Part shown: in pieces, positions 1-10,775 of the stretch | Numbering within the stretch: position 1 is the first letter of the stretch | How the letters are laid out: each line of letters starts with the position of its first letter | Source: CAWIHA01 sp963835855 | Lineage (GTDB): Bacteria; Acidobacteriota; Terriglobia; Bryobacterales; Bryobacteraceae | Assembly (NCBI GenBank): GCA_963835855.1 | Contig: CAWIHA010000018.1 | Span: forward strand, 124,001-188,000 | DNA: 64,000 nt | Reading direction: 5' to 3' | The notes under the pieces: model-generated | Databases searched by the model: none | The model's input: the letters and a program-made list of their open reading frames with translations, nothing else | Told to the model about the DNA's origin: nothing | Position numbers and translations under genes: made by a program

Positions 1-624
1 CAGGACGACGTACTGATTGATGTAGGGGTCGTTGTTGTCCACACCGTCGAGGAGGAAGTTGTTCGACTGCTCACGTGCGCCATTGACGCTGATCGCCCCG
101 CCCTGGGTAGAGTTCTCGGAGCCCTCGGCGGGCATTTCTCCTCCAGGGACGACCAGAGCGAAGGATAAAAAGTTGCGCTCGTTTAGGGGCAGCTCGCGTA
201 TTTGGCGGCGGTCGATCACTTGGCCCAAGGTCGAGGTGTCGGTCTGGACCAACGGAACGGTATCGGTAACCGCTATATCCTCCTTGAGCATGCCGACCTG
301 AAGTATGAAATCCGCGCGCGCGGTTTGATCCACATCCAGGTTGACGTTGCTATAGACGCTGCGGCGAAAGCCCGGCTTTTCGGCGCTCACCCGATAATGC
401 CCCGGGGGTAAAAGCGGGACGTTATAGTCGCCGTCTTCATTCGTCTCCACACCGCGGGTTGCATTGGTCTCCTGGTTGCGCACCGTAATCCGGGCTTTGG
501 GTATGACGGCCCCGGTGGGGTCGGAAACCGTACCGACGATGGTCCCAAAGGGCCCTACGGCGAACAGGGAAACAGCCAGCAAGCCTTCTACCGCCAGAGA
601 ACGCAACAGATATCCGCCATGCAT
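1..624 (-). CDS. TonB-dependent receptor with carboxypeptidase-regulatory-like domain (N-terminal part)
   Basis: Read from an ATG at 624 with GAGGAGAG just upstream, the frame stays open for 208 codons to the window edge, so the C-terminal beta-barrel is missing here. After a hydrophobic signal (about residues 1-26) comes a carboxypeptidase-regulatory-like beta-sandwich with VSDPTGAVIPKA and YNVPLLPPGHY, then the start of a TonB plug domain ending in NNFLLDGVDNND. This is the Oar-like architecture that is greatly expanded in Acidobacteriota. Such outer-membrane proteins are thought to import large or scarce substrates using TonB energy. The substrate cannot be read from this part. Confidence 0.85.
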   Translation of the reverse strand, partial: MHGGYLLRSLAVEGLLAVSLFAVGPFGTIVGTVSDPTGAVIPKARITVRNQETNATRGVETNEDGDYNVPLLPPGHYRVSAEKPGFRRSVYSNVNLDVDQTARADFILQVGMLKEDIAVTDTVPLVQTDTSTLGQVIDRRQIRELPLNERNFLSFALVVPGGEMPAEGSENSTQGGAISVNGAREQSNNFLLDGVDNNDPYINQYVVL

Positions 625-1081
625 AGTTCTCTCCTCATGAATGGCCTCCGACCCAGTTCGGCTGATCGGTTAGCCTTGAGCCGGGATCCCCGTTGGGGCA
701 GCCCGGTTTCCGCCAAGTATACACCAACCCATGCTCCCCTTCGCTTCATCCGCGGCGTGGCAGCCCGCAATGCCATGAATTCCAACCAGCCTGCTTGCCC
801 CGAGGTGTTGCCCCGGCGGCGAAACGAAAGCTGGACGAAATTCATGCGGCGGGGCGCTTTCTGACATAGAACAAAGACGATTTGGCGGACCGAGCCGCCG
901 CTGCCTCAATCATCCACGGGATCGGCCCCCGGAAATTGGAGAGCAGTTTCAGCAGAGGAACCACGGTCTCTTCGAGGATCTCGTTGTGCCCGTACTGCGC
1001 CCGGCCGCGCCTACGGCGAGCGGGAGCCAGGCGGGCGCACACGGGATTGCAGCCAAGAAATCTGTGGCCAGGGCAGTGGCT
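625..1081. other. Gap between receptor and cytochrome genes
   Basis: No intact gene is supported. The part from about 842 to 1042 carries the ATPase remnant described separately. The part next to the receptor start probably holds its promoter: the minus strand has TATACT around 718-723, but no matching -35 box is convincing. The other open frames here look like chance frames of GC-rich DNA. Confidence 0.5.
842..1042 (-). pseudogene. Remnant of a plasma-membrane type P-type H+-ATPase (N-terminal segment)
   Basis: A short minus-strand frame contains RAQYGHNEILEE, then VVPLLKLLSNF and GPIPWMIEAAA. This matches my recollection of the cation-transporter N-terminus of proton-efflux P-type ATPases (YGxNEI...LLKFLxxFWGPIPWMIEAAA). 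Nothing else of such a roughly 800-residue pump is seen: no DKTG, TGES or GDGxND motif nearby. The frame ends after about 20 unrelated residues. I read it as a fragment left by decay or rearrangement; the family identity is from memory of the motif. Confidence 0.5.
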
Positions 1082-2755
1082 TCAACCGCCGTCGGAACTC
1101 TCGTGGGCGCCGTCCTCCTCGGCATCCACCTCCCGGGGCCGCACGCTGCGCCCGGTGAGCCACGCCGGATCTACGGGGTAGACGTTGGGGTCGAAAATCA
1201 CCGCATAGAAGTGCCAGACCAGGATGGCGAGCGTGGCCAGAACGGCCTCAAAAAAGTGAATGGATCCCGCCACGTCGAGCACCATCTTCGGAAGCCAGGT
1301 GAGGACGAAGGTATTCGCCCAGAGCATGACGCCGGTAATCGCCATCACGGCCGTGCCCCAGACCACCGCCCAGTACTCGATCTTCTCCACGTAAGAATGC
1401 GGCGAAATCCTGGGACGCCAGTGCAACAGGCCTAGGTTATAGGCGAATCCGGCAACGGCTTCGCTGGCATCGGCGCGCACCGGCAGAAGAGCCTTCCAAT
1501 GAGCGCGCAGCTTCCGATCGACGAGGAGTGAAGCCACGTGCACCAGGGAAAGGCAGATCAGAACCACGCCGGCGATACGATGAATCGTACCCCGCACGGC
1601 CCAGCCTGGCTCCCAGACCAGCAGCGGCCGCGCCCACCACTGATTCGGGTACTTCAGCGTGAACCCGGTCCAGACCAGGACGGCGAACGACAGGGCCAGC
1701 CCCAGGTGCTGAATCCGCTCGAAACGCAGCATGCGCACGCCTGCCGGCGCCGGGATCCTCCCCACGGCGTCCGGCCGGAGCCTCAGCCGGAGCCGGAAAA
1801 GCTTGCGAATCCAGTCGCCGAAATTATGCAGGAACAGCAGCCCGACCAGCAGCGGGATCGCCGACAGGTAAAACAGGCGCACCCAACGAACCGGTCCAGG
1901 CGCCGAGAGTCCGGCCCAATGGACGTGCCCGATGGCGAAGTGCGTGCCCGCTCCCGGATGGCACTTGCCGCAAGTCGCCGGGAGGTTCTTAGGATTAATC
2001 GTCGAGTGCAGGTCGGAAGACGGGAGAATTTCGTGGACGCCGTGACAGCTTGCACAGTTGGCCACCGTCTGCTGCCCCGCCTTAAGGGCCAGGCCGTGAA
2101 ACGATGCCTGGAAACTCACCAGTGTGTCCGTGGGGAGATCGAACCGCCGCGCCAGTGCCACGTCTCCATGGCAGCGGCCGCACGTTTCCGGTATCTGAAG
2201 GGGATTCACCGGAGAGGTGCGCGCCGAAGGTGGCTGAATCCTATGCTCGCCGTGGCAGGTAGAACAAACGGGGGCCGCCACAATCCCGGCCGCGGCAGCC
2301 TTGCCGTGCACGCTCTGGCCGTACTCGGACCGGATCTGGGCGTGACACATGCCGCAGATGTCGGGTATGGTTTTGCGGAAGGCTTCGGTGCCGGTTCGTT
2401 GCACCTGGTGGATGTCGCCGTGGCACATGGCGCAATCGGGCGCGGCCGCGTTGCCGCTGGCCCTGGCACGGCCGTGGACACCGAGCCGGTTTTCCGACGC
2501 CACGTCGCCATGGCAATCGGCGCACGCCGGCTTGGGAATACCGGCCGGGTGCGGAAACTCCTCGTGGTTCGGATGGCAGGTCAGGCACGGAATGGACCCG
2601 TGAGCCGAGCCGGCAATCTTCTGGGCCTGATCGTGACATTGCGAGCAGCCGGCGGCGCCGGTGGCGCTTCCCTGCGCGGCAGCGAGGCCCGCCGGTAGTA
2701 GGGCCGCGGCCACCATCCTCGCGAAGCTAGCTTGCCAGTAACGCCAGAGGGTCAT
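1082..2755 (-). CDS. Nine-haem cytochrome c fused to a cytochrome b-like membrane domain
   Basis: 557 residues with a signal peptide (about 1-28). Nine CxxCH haem c sites have first cysteines near 37, 57, 78, 108, 134, 164, 192, 234 and 262. A transmembrane helix follows near 293-312, then a four-helix b-type cytochrome region (about 345-530) with histidines suited to haem b. This suggests a periplasmic multihaem domain passing electrons to or from quinone through the membrane part, as in dissimilatory or hydrogenase-linked chains. The electron partner is unknown: no oxidoreductase gene lies beside it in this window. The start ATG at 2755 is the first in frame and directly precedes the signal peptide. 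Confidence 0.85.
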   Translation of the reverse strand: MTLWRYWQASFARMVAAALLPAGLAAAQGSATGAAGCSQCHDQAQKIAGSAHGSIPCLTCHPNHEEFPHPAGIPKPACADCHGDVASENRLGVHGRARASGNAAAPDCAMCHGDIHQVQRTGTEAFRKTIPDICGMCHAQIRSEYGQSVHGKAAAAGIVAAPVCSTCHGEHRIQPPSARTSPVNPLQIPETCGRCHGDVALARRFDLPTDTLVSFQASFHGLALKAGQQTVANCASCHGVHEILPSSDLHSTINPKNLPATCGKCHPGAGTHFAIGHVHWAGLSAPGPVRWVRLFYLSAIPLLVGLLFLHNFGDWIRKLFRLRLRLRPDAVGRIPAPAGVRMLRFERIQHLGLALSFAVLVWTGFTLKYPNQWWARPLLVWEPGWAVRGTIHRIAGVVLICLSLVHVASLLVDRKLRAHWKALLPVRADASEAVAGFAYNLGLLHWRPRISPHSYVEKIEYWAVVWGTAVMAITGVMLWANTFVLTWLPKMVLDVAGSIHFFEAVLATLAILVWHFYAVIFDPNVYPVDPAWLTGRSVRPREVDAEEDGAHESSDGG

Positions 2756-2947
2756 GGATTCCTACTTAGTGAACTCCCAGAATAGCAACGCCGGGTGCGG
2801 GCGGCCGAGCCTCGCCCGTGAGGACCAGTCCGGCCTCGAATGCGCCGCTAGCGCCTTTCCAGTGTTCTCGCCTGTGCGTCTTGAGTCTCCCGAGGATGCG
2901 CGGGCGAGCGCCAACGAGCCGCATTGGCGGATGTCCGTCACCAAGAG

Positions 2948-2976
2948 TTGACACCCCGCGCGCGTTCCGGTATTCT
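2948..2976 (+). promoter_or_regulatory. Sigma70 promoter of the str operon
   Basis: TTGACA at 2948-2953 is followed after exactly 17 nt by TATTCT at 2971-2976. It is the only strong promoter seen upstream of the ribosomal superoperon. Transcription from about 2983 would give a leader of about 275 nt before rpsL. The leader (2977-3257) contains no gene I can support. Confidence 0.75.
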
Positions 2977-3257
2977 TGAAAGGTTTGGCGAATTCGTGTT
3001 CTGCTCCTGTGTCGTAATTGTGTTCAAGCGGCCAGGGGCCGGCCCCGAGGTTCCGGGCGGGAAGCTAGGTGCCCGGAGCATGGGCTAGTCCGAAGCAAAA
3101 CACCTGCGCACTGAAAGCGGTTTCTTTGAGCGCCAGCTTTCGCGTGGTGTGAAGGCCGGTACGGCCGTTGTTGAAGATTTTCGAAGCGGCCGCAGGGCGG
3201 TATCGCACCAGTCGTGAGGTTTGAACTCATCGCCAGCAAGAGAAGAGAGGACGATTC

Positions 3258-3629
3258 GTGCCGACGTTTAATCAACTTGTGCGAAAAGGGCGGCGCCCGC
3301 CGCGTTACAAGACGGCCAGCCCGGCGCTCGAAGCCTGTCCGCAGAAGCGGGGTGTTTGCACGCGCGTGTACACGACGACGCCGAAGAAGCCGAACTCGGC
3401 GCTGCGGAAGGTGGCGCGCGTCCGGCTGACCAACGGCATCGAGGTCACCACTTATATTCCCGGCGTGGGCCACAACCTTCAGGAGCACTCGATCGTGTTG
3501 ATTCGCGGCGGCCGCGTGAAGGATCTGCCGGGCGTGCGTTATCACATCATCCGCGGCACGCTCGATGCGGCTGGCGTCGCCAATCGCAAGCAGGGGAGAT
3601 CGAAATACGGGGCCAAGAGGCCCAAGTAA
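3258..3629 (+). CDS. rpsL: 30S ribosomal protein S12
   Basis: 123 residues, normal length. S12 sits at the decoding centre of the small subunit. The conserved segments TPKKPNSALRK and GGRVKDLPGVRYH are present, with lysines at both classical streptomycin positions, so no resistance substitution is visible. The start is GTG at 3258 with GAGAGGA about 7 nt upstream. It is the first gene of the str operon, 9 nt before rpsG. Confidence 0.98.
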   Translation: MPTFNQLVRKGRRPPRYKTASPALEACPQKRGVCTRVYTTTPKKPNSALRKVARVRLTNGIEVTTYIPGVGHNLQEHSIVLIRGGRVKDLPGVRYHIIRGTLDAAGVANRKQGRSKYGAKRPK

Positions 3630-3638
3630 GTAAAAGCC

Positions 3639-4109
3639 ATGTCACGACGACGAAGAGCTGAACCCCGGGAAGTGCTCCCGGATCCGGTCTACAACTCGAC
3701 GCTGGTGGAGAGGTTCGTCAACAGCATGATGTGGAGCGGCAAGAAGTCCACGTCACAGCACATTTTCTACACTGCGATGGATTCGATCCGCGAGCGGTCC
3801 GGCGACGATCCGCTGAAGCTGTTCAAGAAGGCGGTGGAGAACTGCAAGCCAGTGCTTGAAGTGAAGACCAGGCGCGTCGGTGGTGCGAATTACCAGGTGC
3901 CGATTGAAGTGCCGCAGAACCGGCGCACAAGCCTGGCGATCCGCTGGCTAATATTGAATGCGCGCTCGCGGCCGGAGAAGGGCATGCCGGATAAACTGGC
4001 GGGCGAATTGTCCGATGCCGCCAATATGCGAGGCGGCGCGATTAAGAAGAAGGATGACGTGCACCGGATGGCGGAGGCCAACAAGGCCTTCGCGCATTAC
4101 CGGTGGTGA
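3639..4109 (+). CDS. rpsG: 30S ribosomal protein S7
   Basis: 156 residues, full length. S7 nucleates assembly of the 3' domain of 16S rRNA and contacts the E-site tRNA. The sequence opens MSRRRRAEPREVLPDP and ends in the usual AFAHYRW. It sits between rpsL and fusA in the standard str order. The upstream region has only a weak Shine-Dalgarno match, so translation may be coupled to rpsL. Confidence 0.98.
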   Translation: MSRRRRAEPREVLPDPVYNSTLVERFVNSMMWSGKKSTSQHIFYTAMDSIRERSGDDPLKLFKKAVENCKPVLEVKTRRVGGANYQVPIEVPQNRRTSLAIRWLILNARSRPEKGMPDKLAGELSDAANMRGGAIKKKDDVHRMAEANKAFAHYRW

Positions 4110-4177
4110 GAGGGCCCGTGGCGTGTAGCGCTTGCCTGACTTCAGAGTCACAAACCAAGAGCCACCCGCGGCACTTT

Positions 4178-6265
4178 ATGGCGCGTACGGTACCCATCGA
4201 GAGAATGCGGAACATCGGCATCATGGCCCATATCGATGCCGGCAAGACCACCACCACGGAACGCATTCTCTATTACACGGGCCGCACGTACAAGCTGGGC
4301 GAGGTGCACGAAGGCACGGCGGTGATGGACTGGATGGAACAGGAGCAGGAGCGCGGCATCACTATCACCTCGGCCGCCACTACTTGCGAATGGCGCGACT
4401 TCCAGATCAATATCATCGATACGCCGGGCCACGTCGATTTCACCGCCGAAGTGGAACGCAGCTTGAGGGTGCTGGACGGCGCGGTGGCCGTCTTCGACGC
4501 GGTTGCCGGCGTCGAACCGCAGTCCGAGACCGTGTGGCGGCAGGCGGACAAGTACGGGGTCCCACGCATCTGCTTCATCAATAAAATGGACCGTGTCGGG
4601 GCCGACTTCTTCCACTCGGTCGAGACGATCGTCAGCCGGCTGAAGTGCCGCCCCGTGCCGATCCAGATTCCGGCCGGCGCCGAGGACCAGTTTAAGGGCG
4701 TCATCAATCTGGTTACGATGAAGGCGCGCATATGGCGTGACGAAACACTGGGTGCCGAATACGACGAAGTCGCTATCCCCTCCGAGTTGTGCGAACGGGC
4801 GAAGCATTACCGGGACAAAATGATCGAGGCAGTCTCGGAATCCGACGATTGCCTGTTCGAGAAGTTCGTGCACGGCGGGGCGCTCACCGAGGAGGAGCTG
4901 CGCCAGGGCATCCGCCGCGCGACGATCTTACAGAAGATATTCCCCGTCATCTGCGGGTCGGCGTTCAAGAACAAGGGCGTGCAGGATCTACTGGACGCCG
5001 TGGTCGATTATCTCCCCTCGCCGGTCGATATCCCTCCCATCCAAGGCACTGCGGTCAACGATCCAAGCCGCATTCTGGAACGCAGGGCGTCAGATGACGA
5101 GCCTTTCTCCGCGCTGGTGTTCAAGATCATGACCGACCCCTACGTCGGCCAGCTTGCCTTTATCCGCGTCTACTCGGGCCAGCTCAAGACCGGCGACACG
5201 GTTTACAACGTTGCTAAGGGGCGCAGCGAACGCATCGGACGCCTGGTCCGCATGCACGCCAACAAGCGCGAGGAAATGCAGGAGGTTTACGCGGGCGAGA
5301 TCGCCGCGGCGGTCGGCTTGCGCACCGTTTCCACAGGCGACACGATCTCGGACGAGAACGCCCCGATTGTTCTCGAATCCATCGTGTTCCCGACCCCGGT
5401 GATCCAGCTTGCCATCGAGCCGAAGACGAAGGCCGATCAGGAAAAGCTGGGGATGGCGATGGGTAAGCTCGTGCAGGAGGACCCGACGCTGCGCGTGACT
5501 ACGGACCCGGATACCGGCCAGACGATTCTGGCCGGCATGGGTGAGTTGCACCTGGAAATCATCGTCGATCGTATGCTGCGCGAGTTCGGCGTGGGCGCGA
5601 ACGTCGGCAAGCCGCAGGTCGCTTACCGCGAGACCATCCGCGCGGCTTCGGAAGCCGAAGGGCGCTTCATACGGCAAAGCGGCGGCCGCGGCCAGTACGG
5701 CCACGTGAAGATCCGCATCGAGCCGCTGCCCGGGGGCGCGGGCTTCGAGTTTGCCAACGCTATCAAGAGCGGGGCGGTGCCGCGGGAATTTATCCCGGCG
5801 GTCGAGCGCGGCATCGCGGAGGCGCTTGAGGGCGGCGTGCTGGCCGGCTACCCCATGTCGGACCTCAAGGCCACGCTCTACGACGGGTCTTACCACGAGG
5901 TCGATTCCTCGGAGATGGCGTTTAAGATAGCCGGTTCGATGGCGCTCAAGGAAGCGGCCAGAAGGGCCAAGCCGGTGCTGCAGGAGCCGATCATGAACGT
6001 CGAGGTGGTGGTCCCGGAAGAGTACATGGGCGACGTGATCGGCGACCTGAACTCGCGGCGCGGGCGCATCGAGGGATTGGAATTGCGCGGCACTTCGCAG
6101 ATCATCAAAGCGATGGCGCCGCTTTCTGAAATGTTCGGTTATGCCACGGAGTTGCGGTCCCGCACCCAGGGCCGCGGCAGCTTCACGATGCATTTCGGAC
6201 GGTACGAGGAGGTGCCGCCGCCGATCGCCGAAGAAATCATTAACCGGGTGCAAGGGAAAAATTAG
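4178..6265 (+). CDS. fusA: Elongation factor G
   Basis: 695 residues from the ATG at 4178. An upstream in-frame start at 4103 exists, but the extra 25 residues have no family counterpart and overlap rpsG. EF-G is the translocation GTPase. The G motifs AHIDAGKTTTTE, RGITITSA, DTPGHVDF and NKMDR are intact, and domains II-V follow without gaps. The final residues before the stop are NRVQGKN. It is followed after 32 nt by tuf. Confidence 0.98.
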   Translation: MARTVPIERMRNIGIMAHIDAGKTTTTERILYYTGRTYKLGEVHEGTAVMDWMEQEQERGITITSAATTCEWRDFQINIIDTPGHVDFTAEVERSLRVLDGAVAVFDAVAGVEPQSETVWRQADKYGVPRICFINKMDRVGADFFHSVETIVSRLKCRPVPIQIPAGAEDQFKGVINLVTMKARIWRDETLGAEYDEVAIPSELCERAKHYRDKMIEAVSESDDCLFEKFVHGGALTEEELRQGIRRATILQKIFPVICGSAFKNKGVQDLLDAVVDYLPSPVDIPPIQGTAVNDPSRILERRASDDEPFSALVFKIMTDPYVGQLAFIRVYSGQLKTGDTVYNVAKGRSERIGRLVRMHANKREEMQEVYAGEIAAAVGLRTVSTGDTISDENAPIVLESIVFPTPVIQLAIEPKTKADQEKLGMAMGKLVQEDPTLRVTTDPDTGQTILAGMGELHLEIIVDRMLREFGVGANVGKPQVAYRETIRAASEAEGRFIRQSGGRGQYGHVKIRIEPLPGGAGFEFANAIKSGAVPREFIPAVERGIAEALEGGVLAGYPMSDLKATLYDGSYHEVDSSEMAFKIAGSMALKEAARRAKPVLQEPIMNVEVVVPEEYMGDVIGDLNSRRGRIEGLELRGTSQIIKAMAPLSEMFGYATELRSRTQGRGSFTMHFGRYEEVPPPIAEEIINRVQGKN

Positions 6266-6297
6266 AGCGCAAACGAATTCATCGTCAGGAGAGAGAC

Positions 6298-7485
<1,188 letters not shown>

Positions 7486-7555
7486 AGGGCCCCTGGCCCG
7501 TCGAAACGGGACGGCGGCGTCCGCGAGTGACGAGCCGCGAGCGAGGATTGTGACT

Positions 7556-7882
7556 ATGTTGCGAGAGCGCATTCGGATTCGATTGAAGGCGTACGACCAC
7601 CGGGTCCTGGATCAATCGACGACGGAAATTGTCGAGACGGCCAAGAGGACCGGGGCCCAGGTGGCGGGTCCTATCCCGCTGCCGACCGTAAAGAACCGCT
7701 ACACCGTCAACCGCTCGCCGCACGTGGACAAGAAGTCGCGCGAGCAATTCGAGATCCGGACCCACAAGCGGCTCCTGGACATCCTGGAGCCGACGCAAGA
7801 TACCGTGGATGCGCTCATGAAGCTGGATTTGCCGGCGGGCGTGGACGTTGAGATCAAGGCGTTTGGGAAAGACAAAAGGTAA
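7556..7882 (+). CDS. rpsJ: 30S ribosomal protein S10
   Basis: 108 residues from the ATG at 7556, where the sequence matches the conserved start RIRIRLKAYDHRVLDQS; an upstream in-frame extension has no family counterpart. S10 belongs to the 30S head and, as NusE, to the transcription antitermination complex. GAGG lies about 10 nt upstream. It is the first gene of the S10 block, 70 nt after tuf with no separate promoter apparent. Confidence 0.97.
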   Translation: MLRERIRIRLKAYDHRVLDQSTTEIVETAKRTGAQVAGPIPLPTVKNRYTVNRSPHVDKKSREQFEIRTHKRLLDILEPTQDTVDALMKLDLPAGVDVEIKAFGKDKR

Positions 7883-7905
7883 AAGGTAAGGGGTAGGGAC
7901 CGGGC

Positions 7906-8562
7906 ATGCCCGGCCGCTACGTGATGGATATGACCCCAGGAATTCTTGGCAGAAAGATCGGGATGACGCAGGTCTTCCGCGCCGATGGGCAGGTGGTGCC
8001 GGTGACTTTGCTCAAGGCGGGGCCGTGCGTGGTCGTGCAGAGGAAGACCCCGCTTGCCGACGGCTATAACGCGGTGCAGCTTGGGCTGATGGAGTACGTC
8101 AAGCCGGCGCGCCTGAGCAAGCCGCTGAATGGGCACCTGAAGAAGGCCAACGTCGAGGGCGTGAAGTTCCTGCGTGAGCTAAACCTGCGGCCGGGCGATG
8201 ACGACTTCAAGCCCGGCGACCAGGTGCTGGTCGATCAGTTCAAGCCGGCCGAGAAGGTGGACGTCATCGGCATCAGCAAGGGCCGTGGCTTTGCCGGCTT
8301 GGTCAAGCGGCACCATTTCCGGGGCGGCGCTGCCTCGCATGGCTCGATGTTTCACCGCGCGGCTGGCTCCATCGGGGCCTCGAGCTACCCTTCGCGCGTT
8401 TTGCCCGGCACGCGGATGGCTGGGCACATGGGCACGCAGCGTGTCACGGTGAGGAATCTCGAGATCATCGACGTGAACGCCGAGGATAATGTGCTGGTTG
8501 TGAAGGGCGCCGTGCCGGGCCCCAATGGGGGCTACGTCGTAGTGCGGCGGGCCAAGAGGTGA
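7906..8562 (+). CDS. rplC: 50S ribosomal protein L3
   Basis: Up to 218 residues. The conserved PGILGRKIGMTQVF follows a short variable N-terminus, so ATGs at 7924 or 7930 are also possible; 7906 has TAGGGA at a better distance. L3 binds early to 23S rRNA and reaches towards the peptidyl-transferase centre. The central SHGSMFHRAAGSIG loop region is intact. The stop overlaps or abuts the start of rplD. Confidence 0.95.
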   Translation: MPGRYVMDMTPGILGRKIGMTQVFRADGQVVPVTLLKAGPCVVVQRKTPLADGYNAVQLGLMEYVKPARLSKPLNGHLKKANVEGVKFLRELNLRPGDDDFKPGDQVLVDQFKPAEKVDVIGISKGRGFAGLVKRHHFRGGAASHGSMFHRAAGSIGASSYPSRVLPGTRMAGHMGTQRVTVRNLEIIDVNAEDNVLVVKGAVPGPNGGYVVVRRAKR

Positions 8563-8567
8563 AGACC

Positions 8568-9194
8568 ATGCCAACGGTGGACATTGTCGATTTGAATAAC
8601 GAGAAGGTCGGCGAGCTGGAGCTGGCCGAAGAGGTCTTTGCCGCCGAGATTAATGAGGCGCTGATCTACGAATCGGTGCGGCACTACAGGGCGAGCGAGC
8701 GCAGCGGGACGGCCAAGACGAAGACCCGTCACGAGGTCGCCGGCTCCGGCAGGAAGCTCTGGAAGCAGAAGGGCACCGGCCGTGCGCGCGTGGGCTCGAT
8801 CCGCTCGCCGGTTTGGCGGCACGGCGGCACCGTGCACGGGCCGGTCCCGCGCGATTACGGATACGCACTGCCGCGCAAAATGATGCTGGGCGCGCTGCGC
8901 TCGGCGCTTTCCGCCAAGCTGCGCGATGGCGAGTTGAAAGTGGTGCAGGCGTTCGCGTTAGCCGACCACAAAACGAAAACGGTGCGCGCCGCGCTCACGA
9001 AGCTCGAAGCCGGCAAGCGGGTGTTGCTCGTCGATAACGGCGAGAACCGGAATCTGAAGCTCGGCTCGCGCAACCTGCCAGGTGTGACGCTTCTCGCCAG
9101 CCGCGAGGTGACGACTTATCACTTGCTCGGGCACGAGCGCATCCTGCTCTCGGAAGCGGCGGCCAGGAAACTGTCGGAGGCGCTGGCAAAATGA
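8568..9194 (+). CDS. rplD: 50S ribosomal protein L4
   Basis: 208 residues from the ATG at 8568, which has AAGAGG at a good distance; a GTG at 8559 inside the rplC stop is a less likely start. L4 lines the exit tunnel, and in enterobacteria it represses its own operon. The tunnel loop with KTKTRHEVAGSGRKLWKQKG and TGRARVGSIRSP is clear. The last four bases overlap rplW (ATGA), implying coupled translation. Confidence 0.96.
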   Translation: MPTVDIVDLNNEKVGELELAEEVFAAEINEALIYESVRHYRASERSGTAKTKTRHEVAGSGRKLWKQKGTGRARVGSIRSPVWRHGGTVHGPVPRDYGYALPRKMMLGALRSALSAKLRDGELKVVQAFALADHKTKTVRAALTKLEAGKRVLLVDNGENRNLKLGSRNLPGVTLLASREVTTYHLLGHERILLSEAAARKLSEALAK

Positions 9195-9478
9195 ACCTGC
9201 AACAAGTAATCCGGCGGCCCGTGGTGACCGAGAAAGCGGTAGGCAAGAAGGAAACCGAGCAGACGCTCTGCTTCGAGGTGGCTCCGGAGGCCAACAAGGT
9301 GCAGATCCGCGCCGCGGTCGAGCGCATTTTTAAGGTGAAGGTCGCGAGCGTTCGCACGGCGAATACGGTGGGCAAGCTGCGGCGGCGCGGCCGCTTCAGC
9401 GGGTATCGCCGGGACTGGAAGAAAGCTTACGTGAAGTTGAAGCCGGGCCAGAAGGCGCCGGAGTACGCGGAGATCTGA
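9191..9478 (+). CDS. rplW: 50S ribosomal protein L23
   Basis: 95 residues. L23 sits at the tunnel exit and is the docking point for trigger factor and SRP. The N-terminal IRRPVVTEKA and the central FKVKVASVRTANTVGK match the family. It overlaps rplD by 4 nt and is separated from rplB by a single base. Confidence 0.96.
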   Translation: MNLQQVIRRPVVTEKAVGKKETEQTLCFEVAPEANKVQIRAAVERIFKVKVASVRTANTVGKLRRRGRFSGYRRDWKKAYVKLKPGQKAPEYAEI

Positions 9479-9479
9479 G

Positions 9480-10307
<828 letters not shown>

Positions 10308-10398
10308 ATGGCGGGCTGTAGATCGTGGACCGCCGGCGAGGCGTGGAAGGTTTGCTCACCTTTCACCTTCTACGATCTGCGTTCCTTTTGAGGTTTCT
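10308..10398 (+). repeat. Hairpin-like spacer between rplB and rpsS
   Basis: The gap carries AGATCGT near its start and ACGATCT near its end, so its ends can pair. A second small hairpin AAGGT/ACCTT lies inside. No gene is seen. It is one of several similar spacers in this operon. Confidence 0.5.
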
Positions 10399-10689
10399 AT
10401 GGGTCGATCCGTAAAAAAAGGGCCGTTCAGCGATGAGCACCTGATCGTAAAGGTGCGGGATCTGAATACGAAGAACGAGAAGAAGGTGCTCCGCACCTGG
10501 TCGCGGCGTTCGACCATACTGCCGGAGTTCGTCGGCCATACCATCGCCGTGCATAACGGGAAGAAATTTATCCCCGTTTACGTGACGGAGAACATGGTCG
10601 GGCACAAGCTGGGCGAGTTCTCGCCGACGCGGACGTTCCGCGGGCATTCGGCTAAAGCGGCCACGGAAAAGGCGGCAAAACCGGCATGA
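10399..10689 (+). CDS. rpsS: 30S ribosomal protein S19
   Basis: 96 residues from the ATG at 10399, where the conserved MGRSVKKGPFSDEHL begins; TTTGAGG lies just upstream. Longer in-frame starts would run back into the spacer. S19 forms a head-domain complex with S13 close to the A-site tRNA. The motif GHKLGEFSPTRTFRGH is intact. Confidence 0.97.
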   Translation: MGRSVKKGPFSDEHLIVKVRDLNTKNEKKVLRTWSRRSTILPEFVGHTIAVHNGKKFIPVYVTENMVGHKLGEFSPTRTFRGHSAKAATEKAAKPA

Positions 10690-10775
10690 AGAGGGTTGTG
10701 GGCAGCAGGTAGTGGTGGTGGGCCGTAGGTTGCGGGAAGCGCCGGCAGGCGGCATCCACACCAGGATGGAACGAT
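10690..10775 (+). repeat. G-rich spacer between rpsS and rplV
   Basis: The spacer has GGTTGTGGG-type words resembling the hairpin spacers elsewhere in the operon, but no clear pairing arm. No gene is supported here. Confidence 0.35.

Noticed and set aside
588..845. 85-codon minus-strand frame before the TonB receptor
   Set aside because: It overlaps the receptor start in another frame and shows no conserved segment.
1538..2698. 386-codon plus-strand frame opposite the multihaem cytochrome
   Set aside because: Antisense to a gene with nine CxxCH motifs; the translation is Arg/Gln-rich without family features.
5090..6253. 387-codon minus-strand frame opposite fusA
   Set aside because: Shadow of elongation factor G; His/Arg/Leu-rich without motifs.
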